Shown piece by piece: positions 1 to 12,487 of a DNA stretch of 64,000 nt (position 1 is its first letter; each line of letters begins with the position of its first letter). A program made the position numbers and the translations under genes. A model generated the notes under the pieces. The model saw only the letters and a list, made by a program, of their open reading frames with translations, searched no databases and was not told the DNA's origin. The DNA comes from Euryodendron excelsum (Eukaryota; Streptophyta; Magnoliopsida; Ericales; Pentaphylacaceae): NCBI GenBank assembly GCA_033060915.1, contig CM065397.1, forward strand, positions 25,097,001-25,161,000, read 5' to 3'.

Positions 1-51
1 GAATTAATTCTCCTTCACCCTTTTTTTTTTCTTTTTCTTTTTATGTTATAG

Positions 52-142
52 TCACTACGAGACCTATGCTTCCTCTAGTCAGCCACCTTCCTTGGATCCC
101 GAGATTGGGGATTATGATCTGGATGATGACCCTGACCTCTGA
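52..142 (+). pseudogene. Last exon of antisense PMD-type ORF (copy A)
   Basis: The exon follows a pyrimidine-rich tract (1-45) and an AG at 50-51, a good 3' splice site. Read to the TGA at 140-142 it gives an acidic tail ending DYDLDDDPDL. Copy D has an equivalent last exon (59540-59626) ending DPEDIDFDL after a comparable acceptor. The shared serine/proline-rich then acidic design shows these are homologous 3' ends of the ORF antisense to Gag. Upstream exons lie outside the window, so function is inferred only from copy D. Whether this copy is intact cannot be judged. Confidence 0.6.
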
Positions 143-849
143 CGAGCCCTTGTCTTGGGATGTCTTCTTCTTTTGCTGTTACCTAGATTTTTATCAACAA
201 AGTTTCATTTCATCAAACAAGTTGTTTTGTACATGTTTATTTCTAGGCCGTGGGGTGGCTTTTATGGATAATATTTATTTGATTTATATGATTATAAACA
301 GGATGCTACATAGTTAGAATAAGCATTTTTATGTTTTGTCCAATGACGGGCAATGAGGTTTTTATCACAAAAATATATATGTCGTGCTTTGAATGGATGC
401 ATAGGTTTACACATGGATTTGAATGGATGCATGTCATACTTTTGGATGAATGCACATGTATATACGGAGATTTGAATGAATGCATGTCATACTTTTGGAT
501 GAATGCATAGGTTTATATAGGGATTGATTATTAAAGAATTCCCGAGGGCTGCCCCAGGGTCCATGTTCAGTCATAAGAGGGAGAGTGTCTCCAGCACCTT
601 TTGAAATGTTAGTCTCCTAGGATCCAGATGTTCTTTGAATTTTGTTGCCTTTCTTGGATTTACCCTTCCAGTTTTACCCTTTTCTCTTTAGGATGCAATA
701 ACATTCATCCCATTTTTGGATATATGACCCATTGATTCATTTTTCTTTTTTTTTTTCTTATTTTTTCTATGAGGCCCCCCTTTTGCAGACTTGAGTTTTT
801 TTTTTAATAATTCTTTTGAAACTTTCCTTCAAACCCTTATACTCCCTTA
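143..849 (+). other. 3' flank of the antisense ORF, non-coding
   Basis: No supported gene. The stretch is AT-rich. At about 385-520 it contains direct repeats of roughly 55 bp built around the words GAATGGATGCATG and TTTTGGATGAATGCA. Similar words recur after the insertion point in copy C (about 50090-50240), so this is part of the element rather than host sequence. Confidence 0.5.
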
Positions 850-2060
850 TGGTTTGAGACATGTGATAACCAGTATTGTCCTTTGCAAAGCGATAAGAAG
901 CTTTTCTTTCAATCTGAGAAGACTTTCCTTAAGACCGTAATGTGGGCCAGGTTTAGGGGATTGTAAGAAACACAAAGATATATACAAGCTCAAATTTTCT
1001 TTCAGTGAGGTTACTTGAACCAAAACCATCTTTGCAATTTGAAAGGCATGAGATTGCCCCTACATTCATTCATTTTTAGAGATTGTCGCTTTCTTGCTCA
1101 AACTTAACTTAGGCTAAGCAATTTTTCTTGATCTAAGAGGGATTTCATTTAGATGTAATGTAGGCTAGGTTATAGGGTGTGTGAAAGAAAAGGTATAAAG
1201 GCTCAAATATTCATTTTTACCAAGTTCCTTAAGACCTGTGATTACCTTTAACAACTTGGCACCCTTTTTCCACCTTTGCTCACTTCTTGTGAGTTTTCTT
1301 TTCTATCTTTCTTTCTTTACTTTTTTCTTCTCTTGAATTATCTTTTCTATACAGATTTGAACCTCTTTTGATTCTTGTTTTCCCATTTGCTTGCATTTTT
1401 TTTTTGAAAGAGATATTACTTTTTATCTTAGAACTTGTCCTTTCTTTTTTGCTTTCTTGTTTTTTTTTTGTTTTTTTCATGCCTTCTTGATTCACACGTG
1501 TTTTTTTGCTATGACCCATTACAGGCAGTGATCATCGGGTCGATTTCTTGAAAGAGCGTAGCTGGCTCAAATTGGCTTTAAAAAAGGATATCTTTTACCA
1601 TGTGGTAGAAGAATTGAGGGCCTCTCTTCATTTCCAGTTAAATTCTTAGTCCATAAAACTCTTTACAAAAATTTAACAATGTCTTAAAGAATGATGTGTC
1701 TTAGTTGGGGAATTCCTCCCTTATATCAGACTAATTACCTATGTTTACCCTAATGTGGGGGATGGTTCTTAGTTTGGGTATTTGAATGGAAACACTTGCA
1801 GCACTAGTGGGTTGATCAAAAGAGAATGCTTCTTCTTTTTTTTTTTTTTGGATGGATAGAATGATGGCTTCTCTTCATTTTGAGAGTTCAGCTGCTCATT
1901 GCTTTTTAGGACATCTCTCAGTTGTCGTCCTTTTGGTTTTAGCAAGCTCTGTATTTCATGATCAAGTCTACTCTTCTTCTCATTGTCCTTTCCATTTATC
2001 CTGAATTCAAGAGTTATCTCTGTCAAATGGGTTACTTATACTATCCGATCTTCCAAGTTG
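850..2060 (-). repeat. Degenerate tandem module between Gag and antisense ORF (copy A)
   Basis: Two repeat types follow each other. The first has the plus-strand words GCGATAAG, GAGAAGACTT and GACCGTAATGT, then GGCTCAAA, and recurs at about 885-1000 and 1125-1210. The second has GTGGGGGATGG, a lead into AAGAGAATG, and GAGGGCCTCTCTTCATT, and recurs at about 1550-1680 and 1750-1900. Both types occur in the same order in copies C (50600-52200) and D (60230-61370). They look like a conserved non-coding block of the element. Poly-T runs are frequent. No protein is supported. Confidence 0.6.
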
Positions 2061-2247
2061 AAGCATTAAATGTTGGGGAGAATCCCTAAAAGAAACCATC
2101 ATTCATAAAAAAACATAAGGCAAGAAAATGTGCAGGAAAATAAAATTTGCTTTCACATATGAAGAATACCATTACATGTTAAACTCTTAATTTAAAAAGC
2201 AAACAAAAAGATAATTTTTAGGAAACATCCCTTTCTTGAAATACTTT

Positions 2248-3350
2248 TTAGAAGGGCTTTGGCACAATAGCAGCATCCTCCATGCTCCATCTGCCAAATG
2301 GTTCATTTGCTAGCGCGGGGCAGATCGAAGCATTGTCCGCGGCACTGTAGGAGTTGGTGCTAATGGTGTAGTTGTGGACCTTATCTTTCTTCTCATCTTC
2401 TTCATCTTTAGTGGTGTTCTTGCCCAGGATACTCCCTAGGACTTGAGTTGTTTCAATAGTTTTCTTTTTCCTCACTAGCTTTCTTCACCTCTCCTATCAG
2501 TTGTTGGGGAACATTCCCTGTAGTTTTGACAGCTTCTTCATAACTTGATACTTTGCCTAGGCTTCCCCCTAAGACTTGCAGAGTTTTGTGGTTTTCAGCT
2601 TCTTGTTCAATTTCTTTCTCAGACGTAAAAATCATGGCTTCAGCAAATAGATTGGCTAACTTACCCTCTTCCCACTGGAAGGGTGCTTCAAGAATGATTT
2701 CCCTACTTCCATATCCCATCGCTTCATAATTGTAGATGGTGGGATTAGTGGGACCTTCTGTACGAAATGGCAGAATTTCTTTCGACTCAAGATGTGCGCA
2801 TTCTTACTCTCATCCAATGGGAATGTTAGAGGGCTCCAGGAAAACCAAATTTAGCAGTTCCTATTTGGGCATTTTTTTATGGTCTCCTATCATGGGTTGA
2901 TGGCCTATCCCAAACCTGTCTCTGTTGTTCTCTATCTAAAAAATGTGGGCCACTTCAGTGCCTGGGTCTTACCCTATGGACTCAATTAGTCAACAAGCTA
3001 TGTTGTTATTCCAGATTAGAGAATTTTCATTTCGGGGCCCAATAATTGGCAGGTTCATTCCTTTGTTGGGATTTGGGAAATATACCGAGGCATTTATATC
3101 TAACTCGTCCCATTCCATTTCCATGTTCACTTGATTCGGAAAGAAGTTAACAGCGTTTGCTCTTTTAGGGTTAGCTTTTACCTCTATGATCAGATTAATA
3201 GTGTGATCTAACAACAGGTTTGTAGTAACATTCGGAGTAGGTGTTGAATTTTTCTCTTGGGTATCAATGACCTTTGCGTCTATAAGATCTTAGATCTTAT
3301 GTATCTAGGAGAAATAGCTCTCTGTGTCGTGTCCCTGTTGTAAGTATCCC
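2248..3350 (-). pseudogene. gag: Gag C-terminal remnant, copy A
   Basis: On the minus strand, pieces in different frames align with the Gag of copy D. Around 3320-3350 is a decayed zinc-knuckle end (GHDTES-like). At 3150-3214 is a stretch resembling the LSDHTINMI block of D (here LLDHTINLI). At 2453-2719 is an acidic part with EGGKLANLFAE (EGGKLALLFAE in D). The tail is GRWSMEDAAIVPKPF, ending at TAA 2248-2250. Frameshifts separate these parts, and the N-terminal capsid half is missing because the reading breaks off near 3350 against an LTR fragment. Gag packages retrotransposon RNA; this copy cannot encode a whole protein. Confidence 0.65.
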
Positions 3351-3360
3351 CTTTTTGCTC

Positions 3361-3535
3361 GCTCAGCAATCTCCGGTCCACCCAGACTCATATTCAAACA
3401 GAAACAGACATATTCAAGTCTAAATCAATTTTTCAGACTCAATCCAGTCAATCAATCACTTTGTGGGCCCAGTGGGCCCAACAAAGGCAAAATGACCAAA
3501 ATGCTCTTGAGGCATTGCTTGGTCCAATTCCAGTT
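3361..3535 (+). mobile_element. Old fragment of LTR 5' part (U3 start), plus orientation
   Basis: The segment matches the first about 200 bp of the 5-kb LTR in sense orientation. It contains a decayed hairpin region near 3385-3400, GTGGGCCCAGTGGGCCC, GGCAAAATGACCAAAATGC and GGTCCAATTCCAG. It is much more diverged than the other copies and lacks its TGTAAGC start. The next LTR inserted at its right edge (position 3536). It abuts truncated Gag on the left, as the similar fragment at 62823 does. Confidence 0.65.
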
Positions 3536-4329
3536 TGTCGTGCCCAAATTTTTTGCATTCGAGAAATACATACACAAATGGAAAAAATACTGTGCTCTCT
3601 CGTTAGAACTAATTCTCCTAGAAGAATGAGTGCGACTAGGTTTGAATTGAAAATTTGATTTGAATAAAGGGCTTTTGAAAAACAATTTGGAGTCGCCACC
3701 TAACTTGATTATGGTGAGTTAGGTCATCTAAAAACTAAGCACAATCTAAAGATTACACTTAGGGTTTTTTGAAAAAGGTTTTGGAAATATCCTCAAGAGA
3801 GGGTTTTGTTGCACCCAGATTTTTCGCACTCGAGGAATACTCACCCAAGCGGGAAAAATGCTGTACTCTCTCCTTAGAACTCACCCTCCTAGAAGAATGA
3901 GTGCGACTAGGTTTGAATTGAAAAATTGGTTTGAATAAAGGGCTTTTGAAAAAGATTCGGAGTCGCCACCTAACTTGATTAAGGTGAGTTAGGTCACCTA
4001 AAAACTAAGCATAGTCCGAAAACTACACTTAGGGTTTTTGAAAAACAATTTTGAAAATATCTCCTTAAGAGAGGGTTTTTAGGAAAACGGGTTGTTTGGC
4101 AACCTTTGGAAAATATTTAGCCCTTTTTAGAAAAACAACTCCTTTTGGTCTTTGAAATCAGTGATATAGGTTCGGAGGTTGGTTACGTGTAGGGAAGATG
4201 CACTAAGCTATCACCCTACCTCGCCCTTTCGGTACCTACATGTCAATCTACCCTAGATTCACCTATGAGAGTCTTTAATTAACATATGTTCAACCCTATT
4301 CACTTTAGAAAAATAATGTCTGAAAAATA

Positions 4330-6490
4330 TGATGCATGATATGCAAGTGCAAAATAAGAGAGTTGAAAAAAATAGATTTGGAAATAAATTTGAAAAGAAT
4401 ATGATTTGAAAATAGATTTGAAGAGATGGAATTGAAATTGGAAATTTTGAAAATTGAAAAGTAAAAATTTGAAAATAGAAATTTTGAAATTAGAATTTTG
4501 AAAATAGATTGGAATTTGAGATTTGGAAAGATTTTGGAAACCGCACCCATGAGGGTGGAATTGAAAGTTTGAAAAGTATTGTGACTGCACCTATGAAGGT
4601 TGCCTACGTATCCCTTTGGGGGAATTAGGTCAGTCGTAGTTCGGACTAGAGTTCGATTGAAAATAGAATGTTTGATTAGAAGAAAGAGAGATTGAACTTT
4701 GAATAGAGGATTGAAAATTGGAATTTAGAATTTTGAAATTTGAAAAGATTGAATTTTGATTGAACAGATGAAATTGGGAAGATAGATTTAGACTTGTTTT
4801 GGAAAGATGGAGGTTTAAGAAACCTAGGCTTAGGAAAGAGAAGAGACTTAGAAAATATTTGACTCGACTTGGAAGGTTTAGGAAATTAGGGAAGATTGGA
4901 TTTAGGAAATGTTTGAATTAGGAAAATTTCGATTTAAGAAAGTTCTGTTTTAGGAAAGTGTCATTTTAGGAAAGTTTTCATTTTTAGAAAGTTTTGAAAT
5001 AGGGAAGTTTTGAAAATTGGAAAGTTTTATTTTTGGAAAGGTTTGAAAAAGGGAAGTTTTCAACTTAGGAAATGTTTGAATTAAGAAAAGGGAAAGTTTT
5101 GAATTGAGAAAGCTTTGAGTTTAGAAAGTTTTGAATTAAGAAAGCTCCATTTTAAGAAAGGTTTTGAAAAAGGAAAGGTTTTAAAAATAAGGAAGTTTTG
5201 AAAATAAGAAAGTTTTGGATTTGGAAAGATGTTGAAGTTTTGGAAAGATTTAGAATTTAGAAAGCTTGGAAGTTTAGAAAGATTTAACTTAAGAAAGTTT
5301 TGAATTTAGGAAACTTTGGATTTGAAAAGATTTAAAATTTGGAAAGTTTAGGACTTAGAAAGTTTTAGAGTTTAGAAAGATTTAAGATTTTAGAAAGTTT
5401 TAGAAAATCTTGAAATTGAGAAAGGTTTGAATTTAGGAAAGGTTTAAAAGCTTGAATTTGGAAAGTTAAGATTTGGAAAGGGGGTTGATTTAGGAAAGGG
5501 TTGAATTAGGAAAGATTTTTATGTTCAAGTTTTTGGAAACTTAGGGTTTAGGAAAGTGGAAGTTTAGGAAGGATTTGAATTAAGAAAAAAAAAAAGGTCG
5601 GATTAGGAAATGATTGGATTTTGTTTCGAAAAGGGAAGGTTTGATTTCGTTTCCAAAAATGGAGGATTGGGTCTAATTTCCTAAACGGGAAGATTTGATT
5701 TGGTTTTCTAAAGCCAAGGTTTGATTTGGCAAGGATTTGGAAAGGGAGGTTTTAGAAACCCTAGATTTGAAAAACCATAGTTTTGACGTAGAAAATAGGT
5801 TTTGGAAACATGTATATTTTTGATGTGAAAACATGAGGTTTTGGAAACCTAGGTTTGGGGCAAAGTTTGAAAATCATGTTTTTGGAAAGAAAATTAAGGT
5901 TTCCTAATTGTGGGCTCTAAGGCTTGATTTGGGCGCTAAGGAAAAGGGATTTTTAGAAAGTGTGTTTTTGGTAACGAAGGTTTTCTAGAAGGGAATCCTA
6001 GGGAGGAACTTTTGGAAAGTGAATTTGAAGAGGGAGTTTTTGGAAAAAGATTTTAAAGAGAAGGAGTTTTGGAAAGTGCATTTTTAGAAACGTAGATTTT
6101 GGAAAGAAGATCCTAGAGGAGAGTTTCCAGAAGGAAACTTTTGGAAAGAGAGTTTTTGAAAAGATTTTTAGGGAACGTTTTTAGAAAGTGGATTTTGGGG
6201 AGAGGAAGTTTTGGAAAGGAGTTGGAAAAGGGGGTTTTGAAAAATAGATTTTGGAGGGGAGTTTTTGAGAACAATTTTGGAGAGGAGAGTTTTAGGAAAG
6301 TATGTTGAAAAAGAGATTTTTAGGAAGAGATTTTTGAAAAGAGAGTTTTTAGAAGGTATAAAAACGTCTCACTTTCCCAAAGCGATTCTAGCCATAAGAA
6401 GGCTAGAACCACTTTTAGGAAAGTGGTTTTGAAAACAATAAGATTTGAAAATATAGACCAAAAAGGTCACTTTTAATGTAACACTTTCCT
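4330..6490 (-). repeat. GA-rich degenerate short tandem zone of the LTR (R/U5)
   Basis: About 2 kb made of variants of GGAAAGTTTTGAA and TTAGGAAAG with a loose spacing of about 15-20 bases. The plus strand is almost free of C, so the LTR sense strand is pyrimidine-rich. Equivalent zones are at about 7000-9250, 14100-16120, 21830-23970, 34330-36690, 37500-39610 and 53727-54690, and on the other strand at 29080-31440 and 47060-49560. The apparent ORFs here are phenylalanine/lysine/asparagine-rich by composition and are not genes. Confidence 0.75.
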
Positions 6491-9400
6491 AAAGCAACCT
6501 TGTCGCGCCCAGATTTTTGGCACTCGAGGAATACTTACCCAAGCGGGAAAAATGCTGTACTCTCTCGTTAGAACTCACCCTCCTAAAAGAATGAGTGCGA
6601 CTAGGTTTGAATTGAAAATTGATTTGAATAAAGGGCTTTTGAAAAAGATTCGGAGTCGCCACCTAACTTGATTAAGGTGAGTTAGGCCACCTAAAAACTA
6701 AGCATAATCCGAAGACTACACTTAGGGTTTTTGAAAAACGATTTTGAAAAATACCACCTCAAGAGAGGGTTTTTACGAAAAATAGGTTGTTTGGCAACCT
6801 TTGGAAAATATTTAGCCCCTTTTTGAAAAATAACTCCTTTTGGTCTTTGAAATCAGTGATCCTAGGTTCGGAGGTTGGTTACGTGTAGGGAAGACGCACT
6901 AAGCTATCACCCTACCCCGCCCTTTCAGTACCTATATGTCAATCTACCCTAGATTCACCTATGAGAGTCTTTAATTAACTATAGTTCAACCCTATTCACT
7001 TTGAAAAATAATGTTTGAAAAATATGATGCATGATATGCAAGTGCAATAGGAGAGAATTGAAAAATAGATTTAAAAAAAAAAAAAAGATTGCTTTGATTT
7101 GAAAATAGATCTGAAAAGATGGAATTGAAATTGGAAACTTTGAAAACTTGGAAATAGGAATAGAAATTTTGAAATTGAAATTTGAAAATTGATTGGAATT
7201 TGAAATTTGGAAAGATTTTGGAAACCACACCCATGAGGGTGGAATTGAAAGTTTGAAAAGTATTGTGACCGCACCTATGGAGGTTGCCTACGTATCCCTT
7301 TGGGGGAATCATGTCAGTCGTAGTTTGGACCGGAGTCCGATTGAAAAGGGATTGATTTGAAGAGAGAGATTGGATTGGAAGATTGAGAGATTGAATTGAA
7401 AATTGAATTTGATTTGAAATTGGAAGAGGAGATTGAAAATTGAAATTGAGAAGATTGGATTTTGATTTGAAAAGATAGATTTGGACTTGTTTTAGAAAGA
7501 TGAAGGTTTAGGAAACCTAGACTTAGGAAAGAGAAGAGACTTAGGAAAGATTTGACTTGACTTGGAAGGTTTAGGAGATTAGGAAAGATTGGATTTAGGA
7601 AATGTTTGAATTAGGAAAGGTTCGATTTAGGAAAGTTTTGAAATTAGGAAAGTTTCAACTTAGGAAAGCTTTGAATTTGGAATGTTTCAACTTTAGGAAA
7701 GTTTTGAATTAAGAAAGTTTTGAATTTAGGAAAGTTGTAGGTTTCAGGAAAGTTTTGAAATTAGAAAGTTTCGAGTTTAGAAAGTTTTAAAAAAAGGAAA
7801 GGTTTTCAGATTAGGAAAGTTCCCAAATTAGGAAAGTTTTGAAAATCGGAAAGTTTTGTTTCATGAAAGGTTTAGAAATAAGAAAGTGTTGAATTTAGAA
7901 ATGTTTTGAATTAAGAAAGTTTCAACTTAAGAAAGTCTTGAATCAAGAAAGTTTTGAATTTGGAAAGATTTGAGATTTAGAAAGTTTAAGATTTAGAAAA
8001 TTTTAGGGTTTTAGAAAATCTTGAAATTAGGAAAGGTTTGAGTTTAGGAAAAGTTTGAAAACTTGAATTTGGAGAGTTAAGATTTGGAAAGGGGGGGTTA
8101 AATTAGGAAAGGGTTAAATTAGGAAAGATTTGAAAGTTGAGTTTTAAAGTTTAGAAAAGATTTTTATGTTCAAGTTTTAGAAACTTAAGATTTAGGAAAG
8201 TGAAAGTTTAGGAAGGATTTGAATTAGGAAAGGTTTGGGATTAGGAGGGGATTGGATTTAGTTTCTAAAAGAAAAGATTTGATTTTGTTTCCAAAAACGG
8301 AGGATTGGATTTGGTTTCCTAAAGGGAAGATAGGATTTGACAAGGATTTGGAAAGGGGGATTCTAGAAACTCTAGGTTTGGAAAATTATAGTTTTAACGT
8401 AGAAAAGAGGTTTTGGAAACATGAATAATTTGGATGTGAAAACTAGAGGTTTTGGAAACCTAGGTTTGGGGCAAAGTTTGAAAATCATGTTTTTGGAAAG
8501 AAAATTAGGGTTTCCTAATTGTTAGCTCTAGGGCTTGACTTGGACTCTAAGGAAAAGGGATTTTTAGAAAGTGTGTTTTTAGAAACGAAGGTTTTCTAGA
8601 AGGGAATCCTAGGGAAGAATTTTTGGAGAGTGAATTTAAAGTGGGAGTTTTTGGAAAAAGATTTTAAAGAGAAAGAGTTTTGGAAAGTGTGTTTTTAGAA
8701 ACGTAGGTTTTAGAAGGAAAATCCTAGAGGGGAAATTTCTAGAAGAAAGATTTCGGAAAGAAAGTGTTTAGAAAGATCTTTAGGGAGCATTTTTAGAAAG
8801 TGGATTTTTAGGAGAGAGAGTTTTGGAAAGGAGTTGAAAAAGGGAGTTTTGAAAAATAGATTTTGGAAGGGAGTTTTTTGAAAACAATTTTTGAAGAAGA
8901 GAGTTTTAGGAAAGTATGTTGAAAAAGAGATTTTTAGGAGGAAGGAATTTTTGAAAAGAGAGTTTTTTGGAAAGTATGAAAACATCTCACTTTCCTAAAG
9001 CGATTCTAACCATAAGAGGGCTAGAACCACTTTAAGAAAGTGGTTTTGAAAACAAGGTTTGAAAATATAGACCAAAAGGTCACTTTAATATAACACTTTC
9101 CTAAACCAACCCTAGCCATGGAAAGGCTAGAATCACCCTAGAATTGTGGTTTTGAAAACAAGTTTTTGAAAAAGAGATTTTGATGCAATTTTGAAAACCA
9201 GTTTGAAAACGATTTTTGAAAACAACTTTTTGAAAATGAATTTTGGAAGATGCAAGACTATGATACGCACAATGCAATTTGGGGTCGTGAACATACAAGA
9301 TTAAGGCTTCACCACATAATCAAGGGGGCCGGACCCACGTGGTCTTTGGTTAGACTAGAAGAAAGCCCCCGACACGGTGACTCTCCAATAGTCTAATCCT

Positions 9401-9824
9401 ACACATGGACCGGGAGTCCCCTTGTTTCAAGCATGCAAAGAAAGGGGGGGAAAGAGATGGGGGATTAAAATAGAGAAAACCCAAGTGGGTTGGAGAGAGA
9501 AGAGAGGGGGGAAGTACGGAAAATTAAAGAGGGAGCCTACCTTGTATCTTGTTTATTTTGCGCGCTGTGCAGTCTTCGGTCTTCGATCTTCTTCTTCAAC
9601 CTTCAAGGATTGTCTTCAAGCTTTAAATGGCAGCTCTTCAAGTCTTCAAAGAATGGTTGAAGGCTAGTGTATGAGTGTATGGAGGAGTATATGAGTGTAT
9701 AGGAGGCTAGGGTTTAGAAAACCGAAGGAAACTAGGGTTTTTGGAGGTGCTCGAGCTCTGTATATCGAATTGTGTGATTTCTAGGTTAAGTTTGCAGACC
9801 CTTTTTACGTTGAACGAGGCTCTG

Positions 9825-9833
9825 TATTTATAG
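9825..9833 (-). promoter_or_regulatory. TATA box of LTR 6501-11735
   Basis: On the minus strand this reads CTATAAATA followed by CAGAGCC, as in every LTR copy that keeps U3. GGCGCC-bearing palindromes lie 20-120 bp upstream. It sits about 1.9 kb from the LTR start, so U3 is about 1.9 kb and R+U5 about 3.3 kb in this copy. The transcription start is inferred, not observed. Confidence 0.65.
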
Positions 9834-10162
9834 AGGGAAGACAAACCTGGCGCCTGTTGTAGTGGCACCAGGCCAAATTATACACTGGCGCCACTAGGAG
9901 TGGCGCCAGGCCATTTTTTGGCTTGGCGCCACTACTAGTGGCACCAGCCATTTAGGAAACAATTAAGGTCGGCAAGCAACGTATCTTTGACTAGATTTGG
10001 GCGCCTGTACTAGTGACTACCATGTAAACTTTAGCCTGGCTTCACTAGGAGTGACTCCGGAAAGTCCGGGAATGATTTGAAGGAGCCGGGAGTGACCCGG
10101 AAGGCCGGAAAGGAGCAAGAACACTTAAAATAGTGTCCTGGAGGTATTTGACTTGAAAAGTG

Positions 10163-10860
10163 AGGATAAGATGTGTCGGAAAGGTTGACCGAGCCTTTAG
10201 GGGCAAAACGGTCAACTGGCCCGGAAAACTGCCGGGACAGACTCAAACTGTCCCGGAAGAAGACTTGGGTTCTGGAAACATTATTTAGAACGTTCCCAGA
10301 GGTTTCCGGTTTGATACCCAGAGCCGGCGTGGTCGGAAAAGGAAATTGGCCCACCAGGGGCAAAATGGTCATTTTGTACCGGGTTTGCCGGAACTGACTC
10401 GGAATGATTCGGAAAGGTAAAGGAAGATTGAGAATACTATAAAAAAGTGTTCTCGGGACATTACCGGTTTGATACCCAGAGCCGGTGTGGTTGAAGAAGG
10501 AGACCGGCCCTCCAGGGCCAAAACGGTCATTTTTACCGGGTTGGCCGGAACTGACTCGGAATGATCCGGAAAGGTAAAGGAAGGTTGAGAATACTATAAA
10601 AAAGTATTCTCGGGTCATTACTGGTTTGATACTCAAAGCCGGTATGGTGGAAGAAGGAGATTGGCCCTCTAGGGGCAAAACGGTCATTTTGTACCGGGTT
10701 GGCCGGAACTAACTCGGAATGATCCGAAAAAGTAAAGGAAGATTGAGAACACTATAAAAAGTATTCTCGGGAGGTTACCGGTTTGATACCCAGAGCCGGT
10801 GTGGTTCCCGGGGCATTCGGATGCCTAGGGGTAAAATGGTCATCTTGATCGAAAAGTCTC
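10163..10860 (-). repeat. 157-bp tandem repeats in U3, about 4 units
   Basis: The word AGAGCCGG recurs at 10320 and 10478, and its variants at 10635 and 10792, giving a 157-158 bp period. Each unit carries GGGGCAAAATGGTCATTTTG, CCGGAACTGACTCGGAATGA and a plus-strand TATAAAAA (10438, 10595, 10753). That TATA is on the strand opposite to LTR transcription. An apparent 218-residue minus-strand ORF spans the array only because the repeats stay open in frame. Confidence 0.85.
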
Positions 10861-10936
10861 GAAAAAGGTCCTAAGGGTAGTCTGGTCATTTTTCACCGAA
10901 GTGACCTAATAGACACTGGTGTTGACCTGAGTTTTG

Positions 10937-11545
10937 AGTGTTTCCGCCACTCACACGGTGTGAGTATTTCCGCTACTCTAACGGTTTTGTGAGTATTTCC
11001 GCTACTCTAACGGTTCTGTGAGTACTTCCGCTACTCTAACGGTTCTGTGAGTATTTCCGCTACTCTAACGGCTCTGCAAGTATTTCCGCTACTCTAACGG
11101 TTCTGTGAGTATTTTCGCTACTCTAACGGTTGTGTATTTTCGCTACTCTAACAGTTGAGTATTTCCGCTACTCTAATGGTTCTGTGAGTACTTCCGCTAC
11201 TCTAACTGTTTTATGAGTAGTTTTGCTACTCGGACCGTCTCGAGGAATAAACTATCTCGAGAGAGGGATTGGAAAGGGGTCTTATCGTCTCCGAAGAGAC
11301 GTGCCTAGATTGGAACCGTCTCGAGGAATAAACTGTCTCGAGAGAGGGATTGGAAAGGGGTCTTACCATCTTCGAAGAGACGTGCCTGGGTTTCGAGTGT
11401 TTCCGCCACTCTAACGGTGTGAGTATTTCCGCTACTCTAACGGTTTGGTGAGTACTTCCGCTACTCTAACGGTTTTGTGAGTAGTTTTGCTACTCGGACC
11501 GTCTCGAGGAATAAACTGTCTCGAGAGAGGGATTGGAATTGGAAT
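10937..11545 (-). repeat. 29-bp and 81-bp tandem repeats in distal U3
   Basis: From 10937 to 11232, and again at about 11395-11495, a 29-bp unit repeats around GAGTATTTCCGCTACTC, whose ends GAGTA and TACTC are inverted repeats. Between and after these, 81-bp units carry ACCGTCTCGAGGAATAAACT, a CTCGAGAG motif and the hairpin CGTCTC-CGAA-GAGACG. The order and copy number of the two families differ among LTR copies. Confidence 0.85.
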
Positions 11546-12478
11546 AAGAAAGGACAATGCCCCTAAGGGCATTTTGGTCATTTTGCCTCTATTTGGGCCT
11601 GACAGGCTCGCGAAGTGATCGAAAGACGGAGTTTGGACTAGAGGATTGGTTTCGATTGGAATATGTCCATAATGACTTGAAAACAAGTCTGGACGGAGTG
11701 TAGACTGCCGAGCGGTCAAAAATGGGGTGCTTACAAACCCTAACCATGGAAAGGCTAGAATCATCCTAGAATTGTGGTTTTGAAAACAAGTTTTTGAAAA
11801 AGAGATTTTGATGCAATTTTGAAAACAAGTTTGAAAACGATTTTGAAAATAACTTTGAAAATGGTTTTTGGAATATGCAAGACTATGATATGCACAATGC
11901 AATTTGGGGTCGTGAACATACAAGGCTAAGGCTTCACCACATAATCAAGGGGGCTGGACCCACGTGGTCTCTGGTTAGGCTAGAAGAAAGCCCCCGACAC
12001 AGTGACTCTCCAATAGCCCAATCCTACACATGGACCGGGAATCCCCTTGTTTCAAGCATGCAAAGAAAGGGGGAGAAAGAGATGGGGGGTTAAAATAGAG
12101 AAAACCCAAGTGGGTTAGGAGAGAGAAGAGAAAGGGGGGAAGTGCGAAAATTTAAATAAGGAGCCTATCGTATGTCTCTTGTTTATTTTGCGCGCCGTGC
12201 AGTCTTCGGTCTTCGTCTTGATCTTCTTCTTCAGTCTTCAAGAGTTGTCTTCAAGCTTTGGATTGCAGCTCTTCAAGTCTTCAAAGGATGGTTGAAGGCT
12301 AGTGCATGAGTGTATGGGGGAGTGTATAAGTGTATAGGAGGCTAGGGTTTGTGTAGGGTGGCTAGGGTTTGGAAAACCTAAGGAAACTAGGGTTTTGGAG
12401 GTGCTCGAGCTCTGTATATCGAAATATATGAATTTTAGGTTAAGTTTGCAGACCCCCTTCACGTTGAATGAGGCTCTG

Positions 12479-12487
12479 TATTTATAG
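12479..12487 (-). promoter_or_regulatory. TATA box of LTR 3809-13864
   Basis: Minus-strand CTATAAATACAGAGCC, the same context as the other LTR copies. The palindrome TGGCGCCACTA/GGAGTGGCGCCA (12537-12561) lies about 50 bp upstream in the sense direction. Confidence 0.65.

Larger units (their letters stand above)
1..3360 (-). mobile_element. Internal region A of a Tat-like Ty3/gypsy element, LTRs not attached
   Basis: This stretch has the same order as two other internal regions in the window (50074-53726 and 59088-62800). It runs from the last exon of an antisense ORF on the plus strand, through a long non-coding part with degenerate tandem repeats, to a Gag remnant on the minus strand. The element sense strand is therefore minus. 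No reverse transcriptase, RNase H, integrase or protease motif is visible between Gag and the antisense ORF. The left end runs off the window. The right end is a truncated Gag abutting an old plus-strand LTR fragment. Tat/Ogre assignment rests on the Gag type and the antisense ORF, not on pol. Confidence 0.7.
6501..11735 (-). mobile_element. Solo LTR, minus, nested in the previous LTR
   Basis: It starts TGTCGCGCCC and ends GGTGCTTACA, 5235 bp, with no internal region. The target-site duplication is AACCT (6496-6500) and AACCC (11736-11740), 4 of 5 bases. The interrupted host text CTTTCCTAAAGCAACC / TAACCATGGAAAGG is contiguous in other LTR copies, which confirms the insertion. In sense order it contains 81-bp and 29-bp repeats (10937-11545), 157-bp repeats (10163-10860), GGCGCC palindromes (about 9850-9950), a TATA box (9825-9833), AAACCCTA motifs and the pyrimidine-rich zone. 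Confidence 0.9.

Noticed and set aside
66..317. 83-residue plus-strand open frame
   Set aside because: It overlaps the last exon of the antisense ORF in a different frame. The exon frame ending at 142 is supported by copy D.
4300..4590. Phenylalanine- and asparagine-rich open frames in GA-rich zones (also 6979-7312, 22084-22527, 49279-49619)
   Set aside because: They result from the degenerate GGAAAGTTTTGAA-type repeats. Frames are not conserved between LTR copies.
10031..10687. 218-residue minus-strand open frame
   Set aside because: It spans several 157-bp U3 repeats and shows internal repeats of the same text in shifted form. Sister LTRs keep only short pieces. It is not a gene.
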